A DNA stretch of 64,000 bases from an uncultured Eubacteriales bacterium (lineage in GTDB: Bacteria; Bacillota; Clostridia; Oscillospirales; Acutalibacteraceae). The notes below the pieces were generated by a model that was not told the origin of the DNA, made no database searches, and saw nothing but the letters and a program-made list of their open reading frames with translations. The first letter of the stretch is position 1, and every line of letters starts with the position of its first letter. Of the stretch, positions 53,032 to 60,709 are shown piece by piece. Location: positions 1 to 64,000 of the forward strand of contig ONFG01000003.1 of the NCBI GenBank assembly GCA_900317025.1, in the 5' to 3' direction. Both the position numbers and the translations under genes were made by a program.

Positions 53032-53698
53032 GGCTCAGTGTCTTTACTCCGTGAGCAGCGCAGAAGCTTTCTATGCGTATGTAGTCGGGGTGGCGGGTGA
53101 CGTCGCCGGTGAAGGCAAGCATCCCCTCGTCAGCAAGAAATGACGCGCCGCCGATGAAGCCGCCGTAGCTTTTGCAAAGCCCGATATGCCCGGGGGAGAT
53201 TGTCAGCACGTCGATACCGCAAGCCGCTGTCGCCTTTGCGACGCCGCTGTCGCTCGTGATAACGGCACTGCCGGAGACAACGGCGGTCGAACAGCCCGCG
53301 TATCCCTGCTTTACATTTATAAACTCATAGCCGAGCGCTTTCAAGCGTTCGGTCATTTTTTTGTCAAGATAACGGAGATTCCCGATAACGTGCCGCCCGA
53401 CGACCGCCGCGTTGAGCTTCACGCAGTACGGGTAAGAAAAATCGTAGATCTCGTCCTCGGTAAGGGTCACGCAGGACGCGCTCTGCGGAAGCTCGTCCAA
53501 CACAATCTTGTTGAACGGTTCGTTATTCTTTAGCAGAAATATATCACCCTCGGGGGTCGCCTTTATCTGCATATCGGCATGAGCCGCCTCGGGTTTTTCG
53601 CTAAGCCCCTTGTACGGCGGCGTCCCGATCGTTTTAAACCCGAGAGAACGCACGGCTTTTACGATATCCGGGCGGATATACGACATTGCTGCAAGCAC
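52982..53698 (-). CDS. DUF6873-type GME-fold protein
   Basis: A 238-residue protein resembling the DUF6873 group of arginine-deiminase-like (GME fold) proteins found in Clostridia. A conserved Cys lies in QGYAGCSTAVV and Asp/Ser residues in VITSDSGVAKA and SPGHIGLCKSYGGFIGG. The substrate is unknown. GTG 53698 has a GAGGAG site that overlaps the stop of the permease gene, so it is probably translated from the HlyD-permease transcript. Its 3' end runs 50 bp into the end of cca on the other strand. Confidence 0.78.
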   Translation of the reverse strand: MLAAMSYIRPDIVKAVRSLGFKTIGTPPYKGLSEKPEAAHADMQIKATPEGDIFLLKNNEPFNKIVLDELPQSASCVTLTEDEIYDFSYPYCVKLNAAVVGRHVIGNLRYLDKKMTERLKALGYEFINVKQGYAGCSTAVVSGSAVITSDSGVAKATAACGIDVLTISPGHIGLCKSYGGFIGGASFLADEGMLAFTGDVTRHPDYIRIESFCAAHGVKTLSLTDAPLLDIGGIVRIL

Positions 53699-53702
53699 TT
53701 TC

Positions 53703-54845
53703 TCATCTCCTCAGCGCCTCGACGGGACGAAACCGCGAGGCTTTGTACGCGGGGAATATGCCAAAAAGCATTCCGAGCAGCACCGCCGTCACGACCGCTG
53801 TCACCATAGACGCAAGCGAGATCGTGATCTCGGCCGAAAAAACTGTGGAAGCCGCGAACGCCGCAGCGCAGGCAAAGAGTATGCCCGCGGACGTCCCCGC
53901 AAATGCTATTATAACCGATTCCGCGAGAAAATCAAGCATAATATCGCCGCTCGACGCGCCGATCGACTTTTTTATACCTATCTCTTTAGTGCGCTCGTTT
54001 ACCGAGATCAGCATGATGTTCATGATGCTGATCCCCGAGACGAGCAGCGAGATCGCCCCGATGACCGTAAGGACCGTCCTCACAAGCCCGAGCATTCCTT
54101 CAAGCACACCCTTCTGGCTTGCAAGGTCGGCGACCGTGACCGCAGGCAGCGCGTGCTTTACGCCCTCGGCTATCCGTTCGGAGGCGACCGCGCCGTCCGT
54201 TTTGAGAAAGACCTGGTTAAAGTCTGAGCCCGCCGACACCGACGAGTACGGCACGTAGAGAAAGGCCGGGAAGTAGCTGCCCATAAGCGACTGCATTATC
54301 CCTTTACCCGTTTTGACGATCCCGACCACCTCAAAGCTCTGCACCGTCTGGTCGCACAAAAGCTCGAGCGTGCGCCCGACGGCATTCTCGCTGCCGAAAA
54401 GCTCGCCCGCAAGAGACTGGTCGATCATGCAAACGCGCGCATTGCCGCGAATGTCGCCCTTATCTATAAACCTGCCGCAGAGCAGCTCAAACGATACGAC
54501 GTCCTCGGCTTTTTCGTCTATACCCCATACCATGGCGTTGGTAAGATCGCCGCCGATACACACCTTCGACGCGTTCACCGTAACGGGCGCCGCCTTTTCT
54601 ACGCCCGTGATATTCTCCATGCTCTCGACATCGCTGTCGGTAATCGCTCTGGTGTCGGCGCTAACGATCAGCCCGTTCATGCCGAGGCTGTCCAGCTCTG
54701 ACCACACCGCCTGCACGCCGAAGCTGCTCACAGCGTTTATCAAAAGCACCGACGTCACCGCGACCGAGATGCTAAGAACAGTGAGAAAGAAACGCAGCCT
54801 GTTTTCAAGCAGGCACTTGACCGTAAAGCTCAGCTTACTGCGCAT
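53703..54845 (-). CDS. MacB/FtsX-type ABC transporter permease
   Basis: A 380-residue permease: an N-terminal membrane helix (about 20-42), a large extracytoplasmic MacB-like domain (about 50-240) and three C-terminal helices with the FtsX motif ISIMNIMLISVNERTKEIGI. It overlaps the HlyD gene by 11 bp. Such permeases need a LolD-type ATPase, usually encoded between adaptor and permease; none is present here, so the ATPase must come from elsewhere. Probable export of a peptide, lipid or drug. Confidence 0.9.
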   Translation of the reverse strand: MRSKLSFTVKCLLENRLRFFLTVLSISVAVTSVLLINAVSSFGVQAVWSELDSLGMNGLIVSADTRAITDSDVESMENITGVEKAAPVTVNASKVCIGGDLTNAMVWGIDEKAEDVVSFELLCGRFIDKGDIRGNARVCMIDQSLAGELFGSENAVGRTLELLCDQTVQSFEVVGIVKTGKGIMQSLMGSYFPAFLYVPYSSVSAGSDFNQVFLKTDGAVASERIAEGVKHALPAVTVADLASQKGVLEGMLGLVRTVLTVIGAISLLVSGISIMNIMLISVNERTKEIGIKKSIGASSGDIMLDFLAESVIIAFAGTSAGILFACAAAFAASTVFSAEITISLASMVTAVVTAVLLGMLFGIFPAYKASRFRPVEALRR

Positions 54846-55797
54846 AGACCGTCACCTCGCTGACCACGGTTTTCTTCGGCTCTCTGACCTTAGCCGCGTC
54901 GTAAACGACGATGTCGCCGCTTTTTAAGCCGCTTCTGATCTCCACTCCGTTTGAATACTCCCTGCCGGGCGTGATGATCCGCTTTTCAACGCAGGAGGCC
55001 GACGACGCATAAACAAACGCCCTGCCGCCCTCGTCGTACATTACCGCGGAATACGGCGCGAGCAGCACTCCGCTATTAATGTCGGTAACGATCGAGCAGT
55101 CGGCTGTATAGCCGGGCTTCAGGTCTTCGCTGTTGCCGTCGACGGCGACCGTTACCTTGACCGCCGTTACCTTTCCAGACTGGGAGGACGTTTTCGACGC
55201 GGAGTCGCCTACGTTTGAGACGATCCCGGAAAGCATTCCCGGCAGCGCCTTGCAGTCGATGCGAACGTCCTGCCCGATCCCGACCTTTGAGATGTCTTTT
55301 TCCGAGACGTCGAGCTTTACCTGAAAGCTCTCCTGCCCCGAGACCTTGAAAAGCGACTGCCCCTTCATGTAAAGCCCGCCCGGCTCAAGGTCAAGCCCGC
55401 TTATAACTCCGTCCTTAGGCGCAGTATACGCTTCAACGCTGCCGCCCTCGAGCAGAGAGGCAACGTTATCCGAACTGCCCGAGACAAGGCTCGAGAGCAG
55501 GTCGCCCCCTGAGAGGTCGGCGCTCGTCTCGCAGCCGGTCAGAATGACGTCGCCCGCCTTTACGCTGTCTCCGTTTTTAAAAAAGAGCGCCTGAACCACG
55601 CCGCTGCCCTTGGCATTCTGTGCAGCGCTGTCGGCATACTCCACGGCGCCGGTATAGTTTATGCGTTCGACCGCCGTCCTCTCGGAGATGCGAACGCCCT
55701 TTGTGTAGTCGGTGCTCTCGACGCGCGTGTAGCCCACGGCAAATACGATAAGTATAAGCGTTACCGATATCAGTACCATAGCAATTATCTTTTTCAT
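54835..55797 (-). CDS. HlyD/MacA-type efflux adaptor
   Basis: A 320-residue membrane-fusion protein. An N-terminal signal-anchor helix (about 3-22) is followed by a split lipoyl-like domain (ALFFKNGDSVKAGDVILT and APKDGVISGLDLEPGGLYMK), a beta-barrel and a membrane-proximal domain with KPGYTADCSI. The usual long helical hairpin is reduced to a short Ser/Gly-rich loop. First gene of an adaptor-permease-DUF6873 unit. Confidence 0.88.
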   Translation of the reverse strand: MKKIIAMVLISVTLILIVFAVGYTRVESTDYTKGVRISERTAVERINYTGAVEYADSAAQNAKGSGVVQALFFKNGDSVKAGDVILTGCETSADLSGGDLLSSLVSGSSDNVASLLEGGSVEAYTAPKDGVISGLDLEPGGLYMKGQSLFKVSGQESFQVKLDVSEKDISKVGIGQDVRIDCKALPGMLSGIVSNVGDSASKTSSQSGKVTAVKVTVAVDGNSEDLKPGYTADCSIVTDINSGVLLAPYSAVMYDEGGRAFVYASSASCVEKRIITPGREYSNGVEIRSGLKSGDIVVYDAAKVREPKKTVVSEVTVYAQ

Positions 55798-55929
55798 TTG
55801 CAGATCTCCCCCGTGAAGCTATTATTCCAAAATAAAGCAGAAATATTTATGCGTATGTATCGGATCGTGGAGCAAACACATCGACATTAAAAAATATAAA
55901 AATTTTTATTGAAAATCTTGTAATAAATG

Positions 55930-55958
55930 TTGAAAATTTGACTAATTTATACTATAAT
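55930..55958 (+). promoter_or_regulatory. Sigma-A promoter of oadG-oadB
   Basis: -35 TTGAAA (55930-55935) and perfect -10 TATAAT (55953-55958), 17-bp spacing, in an AT-rich divergent gap. Confidence 0.8.
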
Positions 55959-56027
55959 AATATCTGTATGAATTGGCAGAGTCGCTTTCTGCCTAAAAAA
56001 TCTATTAAGAGCAGGGAGTGAGTGTCA

Positions 56028-56420
56028 ATGTTGGGTAATTTAAAGCTCGGTCTGATAATTCTTCTGACTGGCATAGTTGTAGTGTTCTCCGTTCTTGTAC
56101 TGCTTATTCTTATCATCAAGCTGTACAGTACGATCGTGAGCAACGCTCAGAACAGCATTGAATCAAAAAAAGTTGAAAAAGCAAAGATCGAGTCTAAGCC
56201 GGAGGAAAAGGCGCACGCCGTTGAGACAGCAAAGGAAAAGTCAGACGACGGTACGATCCCCGGCGAGGTCATCGCGGCTATCGCGGCGGCGGTCGAGGTC
56301 ATTTTCGGCGAGGGCGGCGCTGTGGTAACGTCCGTCAAGAGAGCCAGACCGCAGAAAACGTCAGGCAGGTGCAGCGCATGGAAGGCTGCCGGCATGGCGG
56401 AAAATACCCGTGCTTTCTGA
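56028..56420 (+). CDS. OadG-family sodium pump decarboxylase gamma subunit
   Basis: A 130-residue protein with one N-terminal membrane helix (about residues 5-30; GLIILLTGIVVVFSVLVLLI), a charged Lys/Glu linker and a C-terminal AIAAAVEVIFGEGG amphipathic stretch, as in gamma subunits of Na+-pumping decarboxylases. Gamma holds the carboxyltransferase to the beta channel. ATG 56028 gives better spacing from the GGGAG site than GTG 56022. It is directly upstream of the beta subunit. Confidence 0.82.
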   Translation: MLGNLKLGLIILLTGIVVVFSVLVLLILIIKLYSTIVSNAQNSIESKKVEKAKIESKPEEKAHAVETAKEKSDDGTIPGEVIAAIAAAVEVIFGEGGAVVTSVKRARPQKTSGRCSAWKAAGMAENTRAF

Positions 56421-56443
56421 TTGAATACTAGGTGGTGTGAAAT

Positions 56444-57688
56444 ATGGATTTTTTAACGCAGTTCTGGGAGTCGATACTCGGTATCTTCGCCAACTCGGGC
56501 TTCGCAAGCCTGCCTTGGGAAAACTATATAATGATACTGGTATCGTTCGTTCTTATTTATCTTGCAGTCAAGAAGCAGTATGAGCCGCTCGTGCTTCTGC
56601 CGATCGCGGTTGGAATGCTTCTCGTAAACCTCTACCCTGCCATCGCAATGGGCGGTCAGACACAGTATATCCCCGTCGCGGAGTATCTTAAAGATCACCC
56701 CAATGATACGGTGACATACGCCAGAGTCATGATCGACGGCGTCGAGTGCTTCGCAAAGCCGGAGCAGATCGGAGGTCTGCTCTACTACCTCTATCAGGGC
56801 GTAAAGCACGGCATTTACCCGCCGCTCATCTTCCTCGGCATCGGCGCTATGACAGACTTCGGCCCGCTTATAGCAAACCCGAAGAGCTTTATTCTCGGCG
56901 CAGCCGCTCAGATCGGCATTTTTATCACCTTCATCGGCGCTATACTTCTCGGCTTCGCTCCTAACGAGGCGGGCGCTATCGGCATCATCGGCGGAGCAGA
57001 CGGTCCGACGGCTATCTACGTAACGTCTATCCTCGCCTCCGGACTTTTAGGTCCGATTGCTGTTGCAGCATACTCCTATATGGCACTCGTGCCGATTATC
57101 CAGCCCCCGATCATGAAGCTTCTCACAACGAAGGAAGAGCGAGCTATCAAAATGGTACAGCTTCGCCCCGTTTCAAAGCTTGAGAAAATCCTCTTCCCGA
57201 TCATCGTTACGGTAGTTGTATCGCTGCTTCTTCCCGACGCGGCAACGCTTATCGGAATGCTGATGTTCGGCAACCTGATGAGAGAAAGCGGCGTAGTTGA
57301 GCGTATCTCCAAGACAGCTCAGAACGAGCTTATGAACATCATCACTATATTCCTCGGTCTTTCCGTCGGCTCGACGGCTACCGGCAAGGTCTTCCTCTCG
57401 CCTAAGACGATCGGCATCATCGCGCTCGGTCTTTTCGCGTTCATGATGGGTACAGCATTCGGCGTTATCTTCGGCAAGATCATGTGCAAGGCGACGGGCG
57501 GCAAGGTAAATCCGCTCATTGGCTCTGCAGGCGTATCGGCAGTACCGATGGCTGCAAGAGTTTCACAGAAGGTCGGTCAAGAGGAGAACCCCTCGAACTT
57601 CCTGCTCATGCACGCAATGGGTCCGAACGTAGCCGGCGTAGTTGGTTCAGCAGTAGCGGCAGGCGTGCTTATCAGTATCCTCAAGTGA
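56444..57688 (+). CDS. Na+-transporting decarboxylase beta subunit
   Basis: A 414-residue membrane protein of the OadB/GcdB/MmdB family, which decarboxylates carboxybiotin and pumps Na+ outwards. The signature GAIGIIGGADGPTAIYVTS (about residues 178-196) with the key Asp is present, as are a second half with DAATLIGMLMFGNLMRESG and SVGSTATG. The usual alpha (carboxyltransferase) and biotin-carrier subunits are not next to it, so the substrate (oxaloacetate, methylmalonyl-CoA or glutaconyl-CoA) cannot be decided. Confidence 0.93.
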   Translation: MDFLTQFWESILGIFANSGFASLPWENYIMILVSFVLIYLAVKKQYEPLVLLPIAVGMLLVNLYPAIAMGGQTQYIPVAEYLKDHPNDTVTYARVMIDGVECFAKPEQIGGLLYYLYQGVKHGIYPPLIFLGIGAMTDFGPLIANPKSFILGAAAQIGIFITFIGAILLGFAPNEAGAIGIIGGADGPTAIYVTSILASGLLGPIAVAAYSYMALVPIIQPPIMKLLTTKEERAIKMVQLRPVSKLEKILFPIIVTVVVSLLLPDAATLIGMLMFGNLMRESGVVERISKTAQNELMNIITIFLGLSVGSTATGKVFLSPKTIGIIALGLFAFMMGTAFGVIFGKIMCKATGGKVNPLIGSAGVSAVPMAARVSQKVGQEENPSNFLLMHAMGPNVAGVVGSAVAAGVLISILK

Positions 57689-57707
57689 TAAATAACAGAA
57701 GTGTTTT

Positions 57708-57735
57708 GGAGCTGTCGTTTTCGGCAGCTCCTTTT
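57708..57735 (+). terminator. Terminator of oadG-oadB
   Basis: 10-bp stem GGAGCTGTCG/CGGCAGCTCC (one wobble) with a TTTT loop, then TTTT. Confidence 0.85.
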
Positions 57736-57787
57736 CGGTGCTTTCCGACACGAAAATCAATTCTAAGAAATCGATGCATCCGGCAGC

Positions 57788-57809
57788 AAGCCTTTTTTCA
57801 AAAAGGCTT
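57788..57809. repeat. Dispersed hairpin R5, copy 3
   Basis: AAGCCTTTTTT/AAAAAGGCTT inverted repeat followed by GGCGAAAAACTTTTAA. Confidence 0.6.
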
Positions 57810-57863
57810 GGCGAAAAACTTTTAATACTCTTGGAAAGAAAGCTGATTTCCGTGGCTTGCCTG

Positions 57864-57951
57864 CATAAGTGTATATATTTAGTGGGCAGCCCTCGGTGCG
57901 GAGACCACCTAAGCCTTACTAAAAAGTAAAATCGAAACTGTGAGCGGCGCC
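57864..57951 (+). repeat. Dispersed intergenic repeat R1, copy 5
   Basis: CATAAGTGTATATATTTAG, CTCGGTGCGGAGACCACCT and AAAAAGTAAAATCGAAACTG follow in the same order as in the copy at 60045. Confidence 0.7.
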
Positions 57952-58015
57952 CAAAACGTCCCAAGAAGTCCAGACGAAGGCGCAGGCTGATTGGCTGGCG
58001 TTTGAAGTGCCCTCC
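57950..58015 (-). repeat. Dispersed intergenic repeat R4, copy 3
   Basis: Minus-strand reading has GGCACTTCAAACGCCAGCC and AATCAGCCTGCGCC, then GGACGTTTTGGGC, matching 11932-11992. Confidence 0.55.
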
Positions 58016-58043
58016 GGGGTGCGACACGCCGCCTGCCGGGTGC

Positions 58044-58072
58044 TTGCAATTTATGTGTTCTTGTGTTATAAT
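58044..58072 (+). promoter_or_regulatory. Sigma-A promoter of tsaE-tsaB-rpiB
   Basis: -35 TTGCAA (58044-58049) and perfect -10 TATAAT (58067-58072), 17-bp spacing. Confidence 0.8.
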
Positions 58073-58104
58073 CTCAAAGGAATCAAGTAAAAAGGGAGTT
58101 TTGT

Positions 58105-58527
58105 ATGACTGTTATCAATGCGGAAGGTCTGAAAGGTACAGAGGAAGTCGGCAGACGTATCGCCGGGGCGCTTGAAGGTACGGAGGTCATCGCATTTTTC
58201 GGCGGGCTTGGCATGGGAAAAACGACGCTTACACGCTCTATCGCCGAGGCGCTCGGCTGCGAGGACGACGTATCAAGCCCTACTTTTGCGATCGTCAACG
58301 AGTACAAGGCGAGGTTCAATATCTACCACTTCGATATGTACAGGATAACGAGCTGGGACGACCTGTATTCGACGGGCTTTTTTGATTATCTCGATACGGG
58401 TGTGCTTATCATCGAGTGGAGCGAAAACATCGAAAATGCTCTTCCCGACTCCGCCGTAAGGATCACGATAAAACCCGGAAAAACCGAAGACGACAGAATT
58501 TTTGAGATCGAGGGTCTTGATATATGA
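58105..58527 (+). CDS. tsaE: tRNA threonylcarbamoyladenosine biosynthesis ATPase TsaE
   Basis: A 140-residue P-loop ATPase needed with TsaB and TsaD for t6A37 modification of ANN-reading tRNAs. Walker A is GGLGMGKTTLTRSIA (about residues 33-47), followed by SSPTFAIVNEY, HFDMYRI and LIIEWSENI. The position after the first Gly of the P-loop is Gly-Leu rather than the common Asp-Leu. It shares an ATGA overlap with tsaB. Confidence 0.95.
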   Translation: MTVINAEGLKGTEEVGRRIAGALEGTEVIAFFGGLGMGKTTLTRSIAEALGCEDDVSSPTFAIVNEYKARFNIYHFDMYRITSWDDLYSTGFFDYLDTGVLIIEWSENIENALPDSAVRITIKPGKTEDDRIFEIEGLDI

Positions 58528-59234
58528 GGATATTTGCAGTTGACACCTCTGCGAAGTCGGCGTCCGCCGCAGTGACGGAGAACGGCGAGATCAAAGGGGA
58601 ATTCTTTATTAATACTATGCTGACGCACAGCGAAACGCTAATGCCGATGACGGACGCACTGCTCAAAAGCACGCGCCTTTCGCTCTCCGACATCGACTGC
58701 CTCGCCGTCAACACCGGCCCCGGCTCGTTCACCGGGCTGAGAATCGGCATCGCGGCGATAAAGGGAATGGCGTTTGCCGTAAAAAAGCCATGTATCGCCG
58801 TTTCGACGCTTGAGTCGATGGCTTATAATCTCAGCGAACCCGACACGGTGCTGTGCGCCGTTATGGACGCGCGCTGCAATCAGGTCTACAATGCGCTGTT
58901 TGACGTATCATCAGATATCCCGCAGCGCCTGTGCGATGACAGAGCGCTCACGATAGACGAGCTTTCTAAGGAGCTTGAAGCACTCGGAAAAAAGGTAGTT
59001 CTCGTCGGCGACGGCGCGAAGCTCTGCTTCTCGAGGATGAGCGGCATCGAATGCGATCTCCATATTGCCGCCGAAAACGTGCGCTACCAGCGAGCTTCAT
59101 CTACGGCGCTTGCCGCGGAAAGGCTCTTTGAAGAGGTCAAAACCGTCGGCGCGGATACGCTCATGCCGCAGTATCTCAGACTTCCGCAGGCTCAGCGTGA
59201 ACTTATGGCAAAGCAGAAGCTTTCAAACAAGTAA
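58524..59234 (+). CDS. tsaB: tRNA threonylcarbamoyladenosine biosynthesis protein TsaB
   Basis: A 236-residue ASKHA-fold protein, the non-catalytic partner of TsaD in t6A synthesis. Typical motifs are AVDTSAKSASAAV at the start, MLTHSETLMPM, AVNTGPGSFTGLRIGIAAIKG and VMDARCNQVYNALF. It is translationally coupled to tsaE. The rimI and tsaD genes often found next are absent; rpiB follows. Confidence 0.95.
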   Translation: MRIFAVDTSAKSASAAVTENGEIKGEFFINTMLTHSETLMPMTDALLKSTRLSLSDIDCLAVNTGPGSFTGLRIGIAAIKGMAFAVKKPCIAVSTLESMAYNLSEPDTVLCAVMDARCNQVYNALFDVSSDIPQRLCDDRALTIDELSKELEALGKKVVLVGDGAKLCFSRMSGIECDLHIAAENVRYQRASSTALAAERLFEEVKTVGADTLMPQYLRLPQAQRELMAKQKLSNK

Positions 59235-59268
59235 ATCAATATATATCACATTTTAGGAGGATCATATT

Positions 59269-59718
59269 ATGAAAATAGCAATTGGAGCAGACCACGGCGG
59301 ATTTTGCTTAAAGGAAGCCATCAACAAGTACCTTGACGAGAAGGGCATCGAGTACACCGATTTCGGCTGCTACTCCGAGGATTCGGTCGACTACGCACTC
59401 TATGCAAAAAAGGTCGCAGAAGGCGTTGCAAGCGGCGAATTTGACAAGGGTATCCTCTGCTGCGGAACGGGCATCGGAATTTCGATCGCCGCAAACAAAG
59501 TAAAGGGCATCAGGGCAGCCGTTGTTACGAACGAATTCTGCGCAGAGATGACGCGCCGCCACAACGACGCAAACATTCTCGCCATGGGCGGCAGAGTTAT
59601 CACGCCGGAACAGGCTGTGAAGTTTACCGATATTTTCCTCAACACCGAGTTTGAGGGCGGCCGCCACGAGCGCCGCATAGCTCAGATCGCCGCTATCGAA
59701 AATGGCGAAGAACTGTAA
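59269..59718 (+). CDS. rpiB: Ribose-5-phosphate isomerase B
   Basis: A 149-residue RpiB/LacAB-family isomerase interconverting ribulose-5-phosphate and ribose-5-phosphate in the pentose phosphate pathway. It shows GADHGGFCLKEAINKYL, the active-site Cys in ILCCGTGIGISIAANK and RRHNDANILAMGGRVI. ATG 59269 has a TAGGAGG site, 34 bp after tsaB. An R2 element starts five bases after its stop. Confidence 0.96.
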   Translation: MKIAIGADHGGFCLKEAINKYLDEKGIEYTDFGCYSEDSVDYALYAKKVAEGVASGEFDKGILCCGTGIGISIAANKVKGIRAAVVTNEFCAEMTRRHNDANILAMGGRVITPEQAVKFTDIFLNTEFEGGRHERRIAQIAAIENGEEL

Positions 59719-59723
59719 AAATT

Positions 59724-59850
59724 AATACTAATTTCAAATTAAATGCTTTAATTTGAAATGCGCGTGCTGCGCACGCTGATGCCGCGTAAAGCGCGTCATC
59801 ACGTCTCATATAAATGCAATTAAAAAGCTTTTTAATTGCGTTTAGTATAA
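59724..59850 (+). repeat. 3'-UTR hairpin element R2 behind rpiB (best copy)
   Basis: A 127-bp element running from AATACTAATTTC to GTTTAGTATA. Its three clear hairpins are TTTCAAATTAAA-TGC-TTTAATTTGAAA (12-bp perfect stem), GCGTGC-TGC-GCACGC, and the 24-bp palindrome GCAATTAAAAAG/CTTTTTAATTGC. The ends TACTAA and TTTAGTA are also inverted copies. It lies between the rpiB stop (5 nt) and the rpiB terminator (9 nt). Confidence 0.9.
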
Positions 59851-59859
59851 AACCTTTCC

Positions 59860-59891
59860 CCCGTCGAAGTCAAAATTCGGCGGGGTTTTTC
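59860..59891 (+). terminator. Terminator of tsaE-tsaB-rpiB
   Basis: 10-bp stem CCCCGTCGAA/TTCGGCGGGG (one wobble) followed by TTTTT. Confidence 0.85.
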
Positions 59892-60044
59892 AGTACGCAC
59901 ACCGTCCGATCCGTCATTCGGAACATAATATACCTGCGCCCCACCAATAAACTGAACGATCAACAAAGCAGGCGTGCCGACCCGCGCAGGACGGAGGTTG
60001 TGGCAAAGAAAACCCATTAACGCGAACTGTCAGCGGCGACACGC

Positions 60045-60136
60045 CATAAGTGTAGAATTTTAGTAGGCAGCAAACTCTCGGCGCGGAGACTGGCTAAGCG
60101 TTACAAAAAAGTAAAATCAGAACTGTGAGCGGCGAC
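60045..60136 (+). repeat. Dispersed intergenic repeat R1, copy 6
   Basis: CATAAGTGTAGAATTTTAG, CTCGGCGCGGAGACTGGCT and AAAAAGTAAAATCAGAACTG. It lies just before the promoter of the dCMP deaminase gene; the rest of 59892-60044 shows nothing I recognise. Confidence 0.7.
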
Positions 60137-60152
60137 ATGCCGACCGCCCACC

Positions 60153-60181
60153 TTGACTTTGTGGGGGAAATGTAATATAAT
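60153..60181 (+). promoter_or_regulatory. Sigma-A promoter of the dCMP deaminase gene
   Basis: -35 TTGACT (60153-60158) and perfect -10 TATAAT (60176-60181), 17-bp spacing. Confidence 0.85.
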
Positions 60182-60210
60182 TCTATTAGTATTTTTTGGA
60201 GCGTGATTCT

Positions 60211-60693
60211 ATGAAGCGGCTCGATTATATTTCTTGGGACGAATATTTTATGGGCGTTGCTCTGCTCGCAGCAAAGCGCAGCAAAGACCCAAATACACAG
60301 GTCGGCGCCTGTATCGTAGACGAGAATAATATCATCATTTCAACGGGTTATAACGGCTTGCCTACCGGCTGCTCCGACGACGAGTATTCTTGGGAGCGCG
60401 AGGGCGAGGATACAAAGTATCAGTACGTCGTTCACGCGGAGCTTAATACGATACTCAACGCCACCGGCAGGAGCCTGAGAGGCGCACGGATATACGTATC
60501 GCTCTTCCCGTGCAATGAGTGCGCAAAAGCGATCATCCAGTCGGGTATAAAGGAAGTCGTGTACCTCTCCGATAAGTACGCCCATACGCCGAGCACACGC
60601 ACGTCGCGCAGGATGCTCGCCTCCGCAGGCGTTGCGACACGGCGCCTTGCCCCTTCGCTGAAGTCGATCTCAATAGATTATAACATTGAATGA
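60211..60693 (+). CDS. Deoxycytidylate (dCMP) deaminase
   Basis: A 160-residue zinc deaminase converting dCMP to dUMP for dTMP synthesis. The N-terminus SWDEYFMGVALLAAKRSKDP and the zinc motifs VHAELNTIL (His-Ala-Glu) and FPCNECAKAII (Pro-Cys-x-x-Cys) are diagnostic. ATG 60211 has a TTGGAG site; codons upstream would lie on the -10 box. It may be cotranscribed with the membrane-protein gene 17 bp downstream. Confidence 0.93.
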   Translation: MKRLDYISWDEYFMGVALLAAKRSKDPNTQVGACIVDENNIIISTGYNGLPTGCSDDEYSWEREGEDTKYQYVVHAELNTILNATGRSLRGARIYVSLFPCNECAKAIIQSGIKEVVYLSDKYAHTPSTRTSRRMLASAGVATRRLAPSLKSISIDYNIE

Positions 60694-60709
60694 GAGGAAG
60701 TAACTCATT

